This document shows, piece after piece, positions 51,437-62,402 of a stretch of DNA of 64,000 nt. This DNA comes from Prosapia bicincta (Eukaryota; Arthropoda; Insecta; Hemiptera; Cercopidae). Both the position numbers and the translations under genes were made by a program. Location of the stretch: positions 138,551,731-138,615,730 of the forward strand of contig JBAIZL010000006.1 in NCBI GenBank assembly GCA_036971475.1, written 5' to 3'. The notes beneath the pieces were generated by a model that saw only the letters and a list, made by a program, of their open reading frames with translations, did no database searches and was not told the DNA's origin. Position 1 is the stretch's first letter; each line of letters starts with the position of its first letter.

Positions 51437-51875
51437 AAATAAATTCCTACTTAGTTGAAAAAAATATTTTATTATAATTACTTTTCATTAAATAATTACA
51501 ACTAATATACATAAAGTAACATAACCAATGCGTTAAAACAGCTGTTCTACTACATAACCTAATATAAAATCAGCTGTTTTATGAAATCATATGTTATCAC
51601 TTATTTTTAACCAGATGTGACGGAAATGTCACAGTGGTATATTGCATACCTCGCCCCTTTTGTGAAAGATGTTTCTCTCTAATACAAAAATAGAATTAAT
51701 TTATTAAATTTAATTAACAAATTAATATTTGAAAACTTGTATAAAAATCATGTCATCCACTACAAGTTTTAAGAAATGTATTAGCACTTGAATGAATGAA
51801 TAAAAAGTATTTCATTAACGATTGGAAATTTGTGCAACAATAAGGAGAATTCTAACTAATAGAAGGAATTGAAAA
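51437..51875 (+). mobile_element. Family A dispersed element, full length
   Basis: 5' AATTCCTACTTAGTTGAAA; palindrome AAAACAGCTGTTCTACTACA and AAATCAGCTGTTTTATGAAA; GTGACGGAAATGTCACAGTG (the usual GGGACGAAATAAC altered to a small palindrome); TCATCCACTACAAGTTTTAA; GAATGAATGAATAAAAAGTA; 3' end TCTAACTAATAGAAGGAATT. Confidence 0.9.
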
Positions 51876-53805
51876 AATCGTTATTAGGATTCGTTACTGA
51901 AAAATCGAAGGGAAGGCGCGTTTCGTTATTATATCGTTGTGTTACCGAACTGAGCCACGTTGGCGTCGTATGAGACCAAATACGGTCCACGCCATGTTTG
52001 TGCATTTAGTCTCAACAGTCATTCAGAGCCCATTCGACGGGCGATATTGTGTGTGTACACAGTCTACCAATTCGCCTCGTTCATTTCTAATCGGTTTCCG
52101 TTGTGAGGTTTTTTTTAAATCGGCCGTCGCGAGAAACTAGTTTCAGCCAACGCGGGCAACGAATTATGTAGAAAGTAGATTTGCCGGTGCTATTTGCCGG
52201 TTTGGCCTCGATTTACTGTCTCTCGAAGTGTGCATATAATCTACTTTGCAGCTAAGGAGAAAACTTGTCTTAACCTCATAAACTTATTACATCCATACTA
52301 GGCAATGTGTCTATCTAAAGAATGCACAAAATTTTTGCTACAGTGAAATACTTAGATTATCAACACAAAACCGAAACTAAATTCCATAAATTTTCAAAGG
52401 GCATTCACAATTATACCAAAAGTAACTGAAAGTTTTAAAAATACTGAAACTTTCATAATACTGAAAACACTTAAACATGTATTAGTGTGTTACATTTGCC
52501 TATAGTAGCACTTATTCTTTGTTATTGAGGATGGCCGTTTCGGAAGATGTGTACAATTGTCAATGGGCTCAAGTGTTCCAAGGTTACGAACTGAGTGGAC
52601 AATAGGACACATATTAAAGGCCGTCCTCAATTTTTATTTTAGCGTAAATTATTAATAACTGTAGATTATGATTTTAATTAATATTTTATTTACTTTTGGC
52701 TAAAATAGATTAGATTTATTGCTAATTGTGTTAAAATAAATTTTATATTTCTAAATGATTTGGATGTTTAGCCAAATTCTCTTAATTTTCTTCTTCTGAA
52801 AAATGAAGTACAGATTTAAAATATTTATATAATTTAATTCCATCTTCACTTGAGCTGATAGTTTACACTAAAAACACTTGAACAAATGCTTTTATGTTAC
52901 ACTTGTCTATAGTAGCACTTACGTTTTTTATTATGGACGACGCGACAGCCTTTCAGGAGTGTATCTCATTTTCAACTCATACCCTAACTGACCTCTCGGT
53001 TGCTTTAGGTTATGTTGGGGGTGGGATAGGGATAATAGGTGCATTCTGTAAGAGTAATGGGTGTTGTAATATCGGAAAGTGTATGTGAGTAATAATGTAA
53101 TTGGATGTTAGTATATGTGTTGAGTTGTAGTTTGAAATATTTCGGGTAAACTGTTCGGCTATTTTTGTTTTGTTCGTGTAGTTGATGCCATGTGTGTATA
53201 GTTGTGGTTTGTATACAAATGTATTTTAAAAAACTAATATTAGAACAGGTTGCGAAAATTAAAAACAATTACAGCAATTTTGAAATAACGATTTACAGTT
53301 ATTCAATCTTTCATTGGGTCTGAATATAAATAAAAATCGCTCATTTAAAATATACACACCAACCTTGTAACTATAGACCTATAGGCTATAGCAAAATTCA
53401 TTTCTTAGTGGTCAATTTAACTTGTGATTTTAAGAAATAAAACGTTCTAAGATATAATATTCAAAAAACAAATCCTTCCACATTTAACATGAATAAAAAT
53501 TAATTTAAAACAATAAAAACTCAAAAATCGCAATACAACTAATTTACAAATTATAAGCCATTGATTTTATTATCGACACTACAATTTGCCGTATCAAGGT
53601 CAAACCCATTAATTAGCTTGAGGGCACAAAAATTCGTTAAACAAAATCTCTCATATTTTTAGGTTGACTTCATGGATTATGGTAACAGTTCCTCTGCAGT
53701 GACCCTTATATAATAAAAACAACTGTATCTGAGGTTGTGAGTAAGTAATAATTGATGTTGTTTGTGAGTTGAAGCTATAAACTCGTGATATAATATAAAA
53801 ATTTA
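51876..53805. other. Spacer with a diverged 70-bp duplication
   Basis: About 52461-52535 and 52868-52940 share AAACACTT, GTTACA and CTATAGTAGCACTTA, an old duplication at an offset of roughly 405 bp. The rest has no recognised gene; a 64-codon frame at 52894-53088 includes the second repeat and is unrecognised. Confidence 0.45.
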
Positions 53806-54500
53806 AAGCATTCCTACTTAAATCAACAAAGAAAAATGTTACTTTAGTTTCTTTTTGTTTTATAATTACAATTAATATAAATAAGTATACACATATGTCA
53901 AAATAACAATAAGTGGAAAAATAGTAAGCAAATTTCCTTGCAATTTTGCATTTCCCTTTCTATGTATGGGATGGACTATTATTGTGATTTGTTACTATTT
54001 ATAGGCTTTCATTTTTTCGTAGCTTGCATTGTGATATAGTTTATTTTCGCTTTCCTTTCGTATTGTCCTTTTGTGAAGCAAGGTTCCGTACCGTTAATCC
54101 AGTTTGTTTGTTTATTTTATTCTTTCGTTCATTTTTAATCCTAGAGCATTAATTATGATATTGAGTGGTAACCATGACAACAATTTATGGTTATACAATT
54201 AAGGTTTTTTATATAGTTCTTTTAGAAGTTCATTTCTAGCTACGAAAAGTTGGCTTAGTGCCAAAAAGCGCTAGACTTCCAACATGAAGAGACTCAGTTC
54301 CAATCCGACTTAGACCCCAAAATTTTTATAATTTAATTATTGAATAAATATTTGAAAAAACTGTATTAACATCAATTGTCATCAACTATAGGTTAAAATG
54401 TATTTGATCTTGATTGGATGGATAAAATCTTATTTTATTAACGATTGAAAATTTGTAAAAGATATATATCAGAACAGTGTGAGCTAATAGAGGGAATTTA
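53806..54500 (+). mobile_element. Family A long form with tRNA-like middle
   Basis: 5' module AGCATTCCTACTTAAATCAA and ATAATTACAATTAATATAAA; then a middle unlike the short form (TTTCCTTGCAATTTTGCATT, GTTACTATTTATAGGCTTTC) leading to a tRNA-like segment; then the usual 3' module (ACATCAATTGTCATCAACTA, ACGATTGAAAATTTGTAAAA, GATATATATCAG) and the end GTGTGAGCTAATAGAGGG. It aligns along its length with the copy at 61.7-62.3 kb. Confidence 0.85.
54236..54318 (+). ncRNA. tRNA-like SINE segment
   Basis: An A-box-like TTGGCTTAGTGCC at about 54250 and a B-box-like CAGTTCCAATCC at 54295-54306, about 45 bp apart as in a tRNA, followed by CCCCA. The region between, GCGCTAGACTTCCAACATG, resembles a leucine-type anticodon arm, but the stems are too worn to name the tRNA. 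It is a retroposed relic rather than a functional tRNA gene. Confidence 0.6.
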
Positions 54501-54559
54501 ATATTAATAATAAATAAATAAATGCATACGAAATCTCTCAAACAATATACTGAAGTTGC

Positions 54560-54625
54560 TGTTGTAGTGGTGTCCCTGATGATGATGACATAAGTCATCA
54601 AAACGTGTAAGACAATAAAGTATAT
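54560..54625 (+). ncRNA. Hammerhead-like motif, one core base lost
   Basis: CTGATGA at 54576-54582, a perfect 7-bp stem II TGATGAC/GTCATCA with an ATAA loop, then AAAACGTGTA where GAAACGCGTA is expected. TGTC upstream can pair with GACA downstream as stem I. The change in the GAA element would abolish activity by the known rules. The tail ATAAAGTATATTGTTTTGTG is shared with the motif at 25.96 kb (ATAGTGTATATTGTTTTTTT). Confidence 0.5.
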
Positions 54626-56737
54626 TGTTTTGTGGAGTTATTTATATATTTGAGGTTAAGAGGTTTTATAAATTTAGTAAAACTTACGTCTCAGTTGCTC
54701 AAGGTTGTTACAGAATTGGGAAAGTACAGTAATATCGTGTATTGCCAATTTTATAAACATTATACGCTAATAATAAATAAAGAAACAGTTTGTAAAAAAA
54801 CATTAATAAGGTTTAAACAGTTTTTAAAAAATTATCAATCCCAGAACTGGGTAAACCCAGCATGGGCTGTTTCTCGGCTTGTGTATCAGCTATTTCACTA
54901 AACAATATTTCTTTCTATTTTGGGGGATTTTCTTTACGCGTCGTTAATTTCGCCAGTCTGCTCATTTTAAATTCAAAGGTATTTTTATAGCTACATAATT
55001 TTCCATTCAGCTTATCGACAATAACATCGCAAACTGTTCATTGAAGTGAGAGACCGTACGAATAATCACGGTAAAAGTATCGCCCCCGCACAATAGGTAA
55101 TCATCTGGTCCGTCTCATTGTTGAAAAGTAAATGAATATGAGGGGAGAGAGGATCTGTGCTGGACAGACGCTATTGTTGTGGTAAATGATGTATAAAGTT
55201 AGCGGGACAACGGGATTCAATGTCTGGTTGCCATGACAACGCTGAAAAATATTGTTTTTTTTAGATCTTGAAAAAACTGGGCCTTTTTAGGCGCATAGCC
55301 TCGATTTCAGATTGACAAATATTTTCACGTTTTACAATTGCCTTAACTGGTGGCAACAAAGAGAGAGGATACCCAGAGCCGTACTGCGCATAGAAAGTAG
55401 AACAACCGAATACCGTACAAAGTAAAGTAGTTTGGAGACAGTCGGAACCATAAAATGCGTGGAGGAAATGAGATCTGCGGAATCGGACAGGTGACGACAA
55501 ATGACGGAGCAAGTGTGTTATTCGCAAATATTCTATACCATACTAGCTGATTGTGAACAATACGCTTACATTCATATACACACGCGTTCACTCAAATACA
55601 ATCTATCGGGAGTGGTCGCATAGTAATTCTCTATAATGGCCACATCGCCAGTAGTCCTAATCAATAAAATAAAAGGCGTTTATTTCAAATAATAAAACTA
55701 TAAGAATGTTTGCAACTCAGAGTTAGAAACAGGTGCGTACCGTACTGGCCAGAGGAGTGTCGGTGAATCAATGCAGAACGACACAGGAATGTCAAGCAAA
55801 AAGTCCGTTAGCCGGGCTGGTCATGGTGCCAACAAGGCCATTGTCCCAGGCGTTACTTTACTGATATTTCCGATAGTTTCGACACTGGAATGATACATTA
55901 ACACACACGTTTTTGGATTATGAATAGAGGGAGAACTCTGTCTGTTTACAGTTCGTTACGTATAACAGAAAACTACACGCCGCGTTTATCGACCTTATGA
56001 CGCTGTAAGAACACCTCTGTACTGACAAAAACTCACGTTGACTAGCCACCTATATTATTCGAATCTTAAGAGGCTGTTTAAACTCCTCTCTACTGAAAAA
56101 ACTCACTTTCGATAATAGATGCGATTTAGGTTTCGAAGTCTTGATTTTAAGCTACGAAGTTAGATAATTATTCATAAATAGTAGACTAACTGAATTTGTT
56201 TAGCGAGATAATCCAGTGCGTTTTAAAGTACACAGGGTGGTGGGGGTTAGGAAAAGACCGGTATATGGAAGTAGGAAAGTAGTTCAGTGTGACATCTATT
56301 AGCCTGCAGAACCATATGGGTAATGGGTTACTGTTTTACAGTTCATTCTATACAGGGCATTACGTAGACTAGAAATACTAAAAGAATTAAAGTCATATAG
56401 ATTCCTCACTATAAGGTCGTAAACTAGAGCTCCACAGAGCCGCAGATGACAGAACGGATTCGCAGTAAAAGCAATGAGTGGAGTTCGACTTACAGTTATC
56501 AATGGAAGTCCGAACGTGATCAATGAATCAGACAGACGAGGAGAGGGACAGAAGAATGCGGAACTGGAGTGTCCGCATCTTGTCCGCGTCTCTTCTACTC
56601 ACCTGTAACAGAAACATTAACAATATTACATTTGGTTTATTTCAATGCGCATTGAAAATATAATAATACAATAGTTACAAATGTATATTACTCTAACTTG
56701 ATATTCCACTGAAGGTTAAAAAAAGTAATGTAAAAAA
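54626..56737. other. Spacer, no recognised gene
   Basis: GC-balanced parts at 55270-55620 and 56410-56600 have overlapping short frames on the minus strand that I cannot assign. No array or RNA gene. Confidence 0.4.
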
Positions 56738-57090
56738 TATTAAAGTTAATTCCTACTTAGGTAAACAAAGAAATATTCTATATTAGTTACTAATTTTAAA
56801 AATACGATATACGTATTCACTTAGTTAAGTATTTTTAAAATTAGTTTAATCAGTGAATTCAAGATTCCTCAAGCAACTTCTATTTAAGTTACTTTTTATT
56901 ATATATTTGCAATAATTATAAATGAAGTAACATAATCCATGTGTTAAAACAGCTGTTATACCACTTAACCTATAACGTAAAATCAGCTGTTTTATGAAAT
57001 CATATATATCACGTATTTTAACCCAAATGGGACGAAATTACTATATTGCATACTTTACCCCTTTTGTGAAAAGTTTCTCAATAAAACAGT
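56738..57090 (+). mobile_element. Family A copy with an inserted hairpin, 3'-truncated
   Basis: 5' TTAATTCCTACTTAGGTAAA, then about 100 bp of foreign sequence (56789-56890), then the family resumes at AAGTTACTTTTTATTATATA with the palindrome AAAACAGCTGTTATACCACT, GGGACGAAATTACTATATTG and GTGAAAAGTTTCTCAATA. The 3' module is gone. Confidence 0.85.
56789..56845. repeat. Perfect 17-bp inverted repeat
   Basis: ACTAATTTTAAAAATAC at 56789-56805 and its exact complement at 56829-56845, separated by 23 bp that include ATATACGTAT. It lies in the insertion within the family A copy. Confidence 0.9.
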
Positions 57091-57108
57091 ACTGAACACT
57101 GTATGATT

Positions 57109-57600
57109 TTATTTTCTGATTTTTTTTTTAAATTTTACAACCACATACAACTCAAAGGAAGCTACATCTGTTAAGACTCGGGTATAAACATGTTCTATAT
57201 GACCTCCGTTCAATGTGACGCAACACTCGTACCGTTCTTGTAGGTTTTGCATCATTTTTGCCAAGAGCTCGTTATAACCGGGGTTATTTTTCCTGTAGTA
57301 GGAAAATGATGATTGTTGGGTCTTCACGGAATATGAAGACCTAGGCGAGGCGGTTGCCAAGCGTTTCCTGAAGGAAAGCAATGTTTTCTAAGGCAGTGTG
57401 GCTGGTTGCGGCTTCTTGCTGGAGCCATTGTGAATTAAAAGGCAGGCTTCGGGGACAACAAAATCTCATAAGATCTATAAAACTACCAAGAATGACCCTA
57501 CATTGGTCCGATTAAAATTGAGAGGATCTTCATTACTGTCTTTAACGAACGACGGACCAATTAATTAACTTCCTGACACAGCACACCAAATGGTTACACG
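57109..57600 (-). pseudogene. Mariner/Tc1-like transposase, decayed C-terminal half
   Basis: Minus-strand frames in order: VTIWCAVSGS then LIGPSFVKDS (57600 to about 57530), QWLQQEAATSHTALENIAFL followed by QETLGNRLA and a stop (about 57440-57355), and YNELLAKMMQNLQERYECCV followed by TLNGGHIEHV (about 57275-57180). These match the family landmarks: the WCAV..LIGP strand, the FQQDGAxxHTA catalytic block, and the RLQxCVxxNGGHxEH end. The catalytic Asp is replaced (QQEAA for QQDGA), the WPPRSPDL...WGYLK region is largely deleted, and there are stops and shifts. It was a DDE/D cut-and-paste transposase and is now inactive. Confidence 0.75.
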
Positions 57601-57889
57601 CCTACTATGCTATGGTCTCTGCAACAATCAAAAGTCGGCACAGCTGATCGAGAAGGCAACTCCAGCTGATTCAGCTTCAGAACTGTTAATATTGGCGCTT
57701 CTAAAGCTAGTTTCACGGGTGCTGATTGTTAATGCAATTCACAAGTAATTAAAGTATTGAGGCTAATTTAAAATTTCTAAGTTGAATTTTAATCGAATTT
57801 TACTGTCCTTCGATAAAGATGGTCAATCTTTATTACATTTTCAGTACACGAATTGTTCAACCTACGTTGCAATAAAAGACAAAAAACTC
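57601..57889. other. Spacer upstream of the transposase relic
   Basis: The N-terminal half of the transposase is not recognisable here. Confidence 0.4.
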
Positions 57890-58110
57890 CACTCGCCAAT
57901 ACGTCAGTCTGCCCAGTAGTCCTGCTTGTTGCGTAACGGCGCGCATACTTACCCGACACTGACTACCAGGAGACACGCTGCTTGACCCAACTAACTACCT
58001 GCAAAATGTCTCTGAAGAAGCTACTCGCTGGTTCCGGCAGTGTCACCGACGCCGGATGTGACGTCACCGTGAAATCCCCATTGTAACCGTTGCAACCATG
58101 GTGCGGATGC
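57890..58110 (-). promoter_or_regulatory. Candidate CpG-rich promoter and first exon
   Basis: An isolated CpG-rich patch in AT-rich surroundings. On the minus strand it has a perfect CRE palindrome GTGACGTCAC (58058-58067), then ATTTTGCAG (acceptor-like) ending at 57999, a 46-bp segment, and CGG followed by GTAAGTATG (strong donor-like) with the GT at 57952-57951. On the plus strand a 27-codon frame starts at 58006 (MSLKKLLAGSGSV). A promoter with a 5' untranslated exon on the minus strand is one reading; chance is another. Confidence 0.3.
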
Positions 58111-58984
58111 ACTAATATCGGTTATTAACGGCCTTCAGGATATACGGCCAGTTCTAATTGAAACTCTGTATTTCTTGTAGTCATTAAGCATTATAAAAAC
58201 TGTAATGAACAGTTATCCATCGCAGCGATTCAACCTTTATTAATATAACGTTAAAACGGAACGGCTATTCAAGCTGGTAGGTGGATTTTATATTTCTTCG
58301 AGCGCATATGTATATGTACAGGCTCACGTACTTCATCTAATACTTGATATAACTTAACATGCACAGTTTCCGAACTGTACAAATATTCGAAATGTCCTCG
58401 AGGATAACCATCACGTGGGTAAACAGTCGTTTTTATGAACGGAATCACCCGTTTCTTTTTACTTACCGCATCTTCATGGAATTTAATACCTGTCAACTGT
58501 TCATATTAGCTCCCACTCTCAATTTGTCTTTATCTAGAGTAGTGGGTGAAAAAGACTGCAAATTTTGTCATTGAAGAATGTCAGTATAAACCTTACATAA
58601 TTATTCCGATATGACTTTCCTATTTTCCCCTCCTACACTTATAAGGGAAAGGCATACGCGTATCACCGACGCTTTAGGTCACGTTCCTGTGTGCACATAA
58701 TATTTGGATAAAGGTATTTGCAGAGTAACATTTCCATAAGGCAGTTAAGATGTATCGCATTCATGCTCTCCATATGCAAGTGTCTCATAATGTGTCAGGA
58801 CATTGACTTGCGGCTACCAAGTCGGCTATTTTTCCTTGCGTCCATTTTTTGTCCAAAGCGTGTGTATTTTACATGTGATTCCTTAAGCAATTTATTCTTT
58901 TTTTTCCTAATACAAGTTATAGCAGTTTGATACATTTTTAATCGGAATACTGCTCGGATACTAATACTAATCGGATACTCAGAA
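58111..58984. other. Spacer
   Basis: A 75-codon minus (58269-58496) and a 71-codon plus frame overlap; neither is recognised. Confidence 0.4.
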
Positions 58985-59945
58985 TATAGGCGTGAAAGAA
59001 AGTCTAAAATGGTACTTTAGAAAAAAAATAATGATCCCAAGAACAGAAGGAACTGAAAAGAAGGTGCAAAATTGTATTTTAGAAAGAAAACAATGATCCT
59101 AAGAACAGGAGGAAATGAAAAGAAGGTGTAAAATGGTATTTTAGAAAGAGAATAATGATCCCTAAGAAAAAAAGAGAAAGAAAAGAAGATGTAAAATGGA
59201 ATTTTAGAAAGAAAATAATAACCATGGGAAAAGGAAGGAATAAAAAAAGGTGTAAAATGGTATTTTAAAAAGAAAATAAATATCCTAAGAAAAGGAGGGA
59301 ATAGAAAAAGGTGTAAAATGGTATTTTAGAAAGAAAATAACGACTCTAAGAACAGGAGGGAATAAAAAGAAAGTGTAAAACTGTATTTTAGAAAGAAAAT
59401 AATGATCCTAAGAAAAAGAGGGAATGAAAAAAGTGTGAAATAGTATTTTAGAAATAACAATGATTCTGAGAACAGGAGGAAATGGAAAGGAGGTGTAAAA
59501 TGGTATTTTAGAAAGAGAATAAGGACTTTAAGAAAAGGAGGGAATGAAACAAGGTGTAAAATGATATTTTAGAATGCAAATAACTCTAAAAACAGGAGAG
59601 AATGAAAAAAGTGTTAAGTGGCATTTTAGAAAGAAAATATTGATCGTAATAAAAAAAAGGGAATGAAAAAAGTGTAAAATAGTATTTTGGAAAGAAAATA
59701 ATGATCCTAAGAGCAGGAGGGAATAAAAAGACAGTGTAAAATGGTATTTTAGAAAGAAAATAGCGACTCTAAGAACAGGAGGGAATGAATAGAAAGTGTA
59801 AAACGGTATTTTAAAAAGAAAATAATGACCATAAGAAAAAGAGGGAATGAAAAGAGTTTAAAATAGTATTTTCGAAAGAATATAATGACTCTAAGGAAAG
59901 GAGGAAATAAAAAGAAAGAGTAAAATGGTATTTTAAAAAAATTAA
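58985..59945. repeat. 60-bp A-rich tandem repeat
   Basis: About 16 units of roughly 57-61 bp with TGTAAAATGGTATTTTAGAA, AGAAAATAATGATCCTAAG and AACAGGAGGGAATGAAAA. Units are diverged with frequent 1-3 bp indels, so the array is old. The plus strand is strongly purine-rich. Confidence 0.95.
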
Positions 59946-60855
59946 CGGGAAATATATTATGATTAATAATGATTGCATGTCGTAAACAGGGTCTGTTACA
60001 TGAAGTAAACCTATTCTCTACCAGGGTGGAGCAGGATGCCCGCTACCAGCGTGTTCTTTTAGGATCTCACCTTGACCTTGCGTTTTCATCAAAAACACAT
60101 CTCAGGTACGTAGTATACATCTGTTCAAAATGACAATAAAAATGTTTATTCTCGCTTTTTTCAGACAAGCAATGTTGTCCGTTATTTAATCAAGGCCTTC
60201 CTGGCATTTCATCTTCGCCTCGTACAATTAGCACTTGTTATTTACCTTTCGACAGGCGTTTATTTACATGACCTTTAAATGCGAACCACAGTAAATAGTT
60301 TGCTTAACCAGACGCCGTTATGGGAAACGACACGAGAACATATTAAACGAACTTATTTAGTTTTCTACATGAGAGACGCGAAGGAGCTGGCAAATATACA
60401 AACTGAATGAAACCCTGTTGCCACCAGAGATATCAGTTTTAATATTTGAGATGCAGAAATGTCAAAACGCTCGATACGAAAGGTCAGAGGTGAGAAGGCG
60501 GCTTCGTCATTGCCGTTTGCCGAGCACTTGCAAACAAAGCTTCCAGTTGTCGCAAAGAGCCTACCATAACTTCATTAAATGCAAGCAAATTATTATTTGT
60601 AGCAAAGTGACGCGAAGTATCCGCCTTTAAAGGAAAACAAACACTGCATGGGGTAATTACAGTCCTCTGCGACCTAATGACAGGATGTACGTCATTCAGG
60701 AGGCGATAATCTGTCACACCTTAGCTAGACCAACTTTCTACACGAGCAGGAGTTTATCTTATTGCTTATCTGTTATTTGTTTTGTACCTAAAATCGATTT
60801 TTACGTTTGTTTAGTTCCTTTGTTTTTACGGCGAACAAAAATATTTCAAAAAATT
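59946..60855. other. Spacer
   Basis: Short opposite-strand frames at 60418-60717 are not recognised. No RNA gene or repeat. Confidence 0.4.
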
Positions 60856-60930
60856 ATTAAAGTCAACTTCTACCTAAGCCAGAAAAATAAAGAGTTATTG
60901 TAGACTTTTTTTATAAAATAATTACAACCA
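60856..60930 (+). mobile_element. Family A, 5' module fragment
   Basis: AAAGTCAACTTCTACCTAAG and AAATAATTACAACC only. It ends about 20 bp before a (TA)n tract. Confidence 0.6.
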
Positions 60931-60944
60931 AACCCCTACTATTG

Positions 60945-60948
<4 letters not shown>

Positions 60949-60976
<28 letters not shown>
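60949..60976. repeat. (TA)n microsatellite
   Basis: About 14 TA units. Confidence 0.9.
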
Positions 60977-60978
<2 letters not shown>

Positions 60979-61002
60979 ACCCCACCACTGACACACCCCC
61001 GG

Positions 61003-61085
61003 CCAGTGATGCTCGATAATGGAAATACTATCAATCTGTGAAAGTTAACTGGCATACATACGAAGTAAGATTCTCGTTTAAGTAC
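61003..61085 (+). repeat. Diverged relative of the 62.3-kb fold-back
   Basis: GCTCGATAATGG, GTGAAAGTTAACTGGCATAC and GAAGTAAGATTCTCGTTT align with the right arm and tail of the fold-back at 62285-62430. GCCAGT and ACTGGC form a short inverted pair around it. Confidence 0.65.
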
Positions 61086-61137
61086 GTATAGTGAAAGTGA
61101 TAAGTGAATAAAAAAAAACAGTGTTGCAAAGTTATAT

Positions 61138-61166
61138 ATATATATAGAGTGTGTGTGTGTGTGTGT

Positions 61167-61245
<79 letters not shown>

Positions 61246-61253
61246 TGTGTGTC
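61138..61253. repeat. (TA)n-(GT)n-(GC)n-(GT)n-(GC)n-(GT)n compound
   Basis: Two GC blocks of about seven units each, embedded in GT blocks. From about 61147 to 61252 pyrimidine and purine alternate without a break. Frames across it are artefacts. Confidence 0.95.
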
Positions 61254-61675
61254 TGTATTTAAAATCCAGCAGCCTATATAACCCCTATATATGACGGAAA
61301 AAAATAATATATAAAAGTTGGAAGAATGCATAACTAATAGAAGAGAAAGAGGAAAAGATAAAACAATACAATGAATGAAAAATAAAAGATAAATTAAGAA
61401 TATTGGATAGATAGTGAGTAAAAGATATATATAGAGAAGTACAACTCCTGGGCTGGGAATTAGCAAAAATTCACATACCCCGCGAAGGCAACTTTTTAAG
61501 ACGTATCAATTCTAACAAGCTGGTCAATCTGGAGTTATAGGCAGTAATTGTTAAAATAATTTGAAAATTAAACAATATTAATTTTTTTGCCTATATTAGG
61601 CATAGTTATAGTCAAAACTATGTCTTAATAGCGTGTATCTTGAAGAAAGCTAACCCTTAAAGAATATTTAAAAAA
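61254..61675. other. Spacer
   Basis: GCATAACTAATAGAAGAG at about 61327 resembles the family A 3' end and might close an element whose slot is the preceding GT/GC tract. Otherwise nothing recognised. Confidence 0.4.
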
Positions 61676-62247
61676 ATTATAGTCAATTTCTACTGAGATC
61701 GACAAAAGAGTAATTTTATTTTATATACTTATTATTTTTTAATTAAAAATAATATAAATATGTTTACGTATGACAGAAACACAATATTAAGTGGCAATTT
61801 AGAAAACGAGTTTCCTTACAATTTTCCATTTCCCTCTCTATACAATAAATAATGTTGGACTATTTAACTTTTGTTTGTTACTATTTATTCGCTTTTTTTC
61901 GTTTCCAATTTATGAAGCTGATGGTATTTACAATTTCTCTTTTAACCATCTCTTTTAATCCTTCACTATTCCAAGGAACCTTTCTCTAATAATTTCATAC
62001 ACATTTTCAAGTAATTGATTTCTAGCTATGGGAAAATTGGCTCAGTGCCGAAGTGCTGGATTTTAAACCTGTAATTCCTCAGTTCAAATCCGAGTGGACA
62101 CCAAATTTTTAAATTTAAATTAATGAATAAATATTTGAAAAAGCTGTCATCAATTGTCATCTACTAGGCCTATAGGTTGAAAAAAATATTTGAATTTGAG
62201 TGGATGAATAAAAACGTATTTTATTAACGATTGAAAATGTATACAAG

Positions 62248-62289
<42 letters not shown>

Positions 62290-62290
62290 G
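61676..62290 (+). mobile_element. Family A long form with tRNA-like middle
   Basis: 5' TAGTCAATTTCTACTGAGAT; middle TATGACAGAAACACAATATT, TTTCCTTACAATTTTCCATT and GTTACTATTTATTCGC; the tRNA-like segment; 3' module TCATCAATTGTCATCTACTA, GAGTGGATGAATAAAAACGT, ACGATTGAAAATGTATACAA; then GATATGTGTG leading into (GT)n(TA)n at 62250-62289. Instead of the family 3' end, a hammerhead-type fold-back follows directly. Confidence 0.85.
62023..62104 (+). ncRNA. tRNA-like SINE segment
   Basis: An A-box-like TTGGCTCAGTGCC at about 62037, a B-box-like AGTTCAAATCC at 62081-62091, and an end GTGGACACCA that resembles a discriminator base followed by CCA. The middle GCTGGATTTTAAACCTG looks like an anticodon arm with a worn 3' side, so the isotype cannot be fixed. 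The position inside the element equals that of the copy at 54.2 kb. Confidence 0.65.
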
Positions 62291-62402
62291 CGAGTTAACT
62301 TTCGAAGACTAATTACAGTGTCTTCACTATCGAGCATCAAGTTTCAATTCGGTTCGATAATGAAGACACCGTAATTGGTCTTCGAAAGTTAACTCGCATA
62401 TA
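62285..62402. repeat. Fold-back with hammerhead-like arms
   Basis: Arms 62285-62332 and 62354-62402 are near-perfect reverse complements (GCGAGTTAACTTTCGAAGAC and its partner). Each arm reads, outward, (A/G)TGAAGA, a hairpin GAAGAC...GTCTTC, CGAAAG. That is the CTGANGA - stem II - GAAA order with the first core base changed, so it is related but decayed. Confidence 0.85.
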
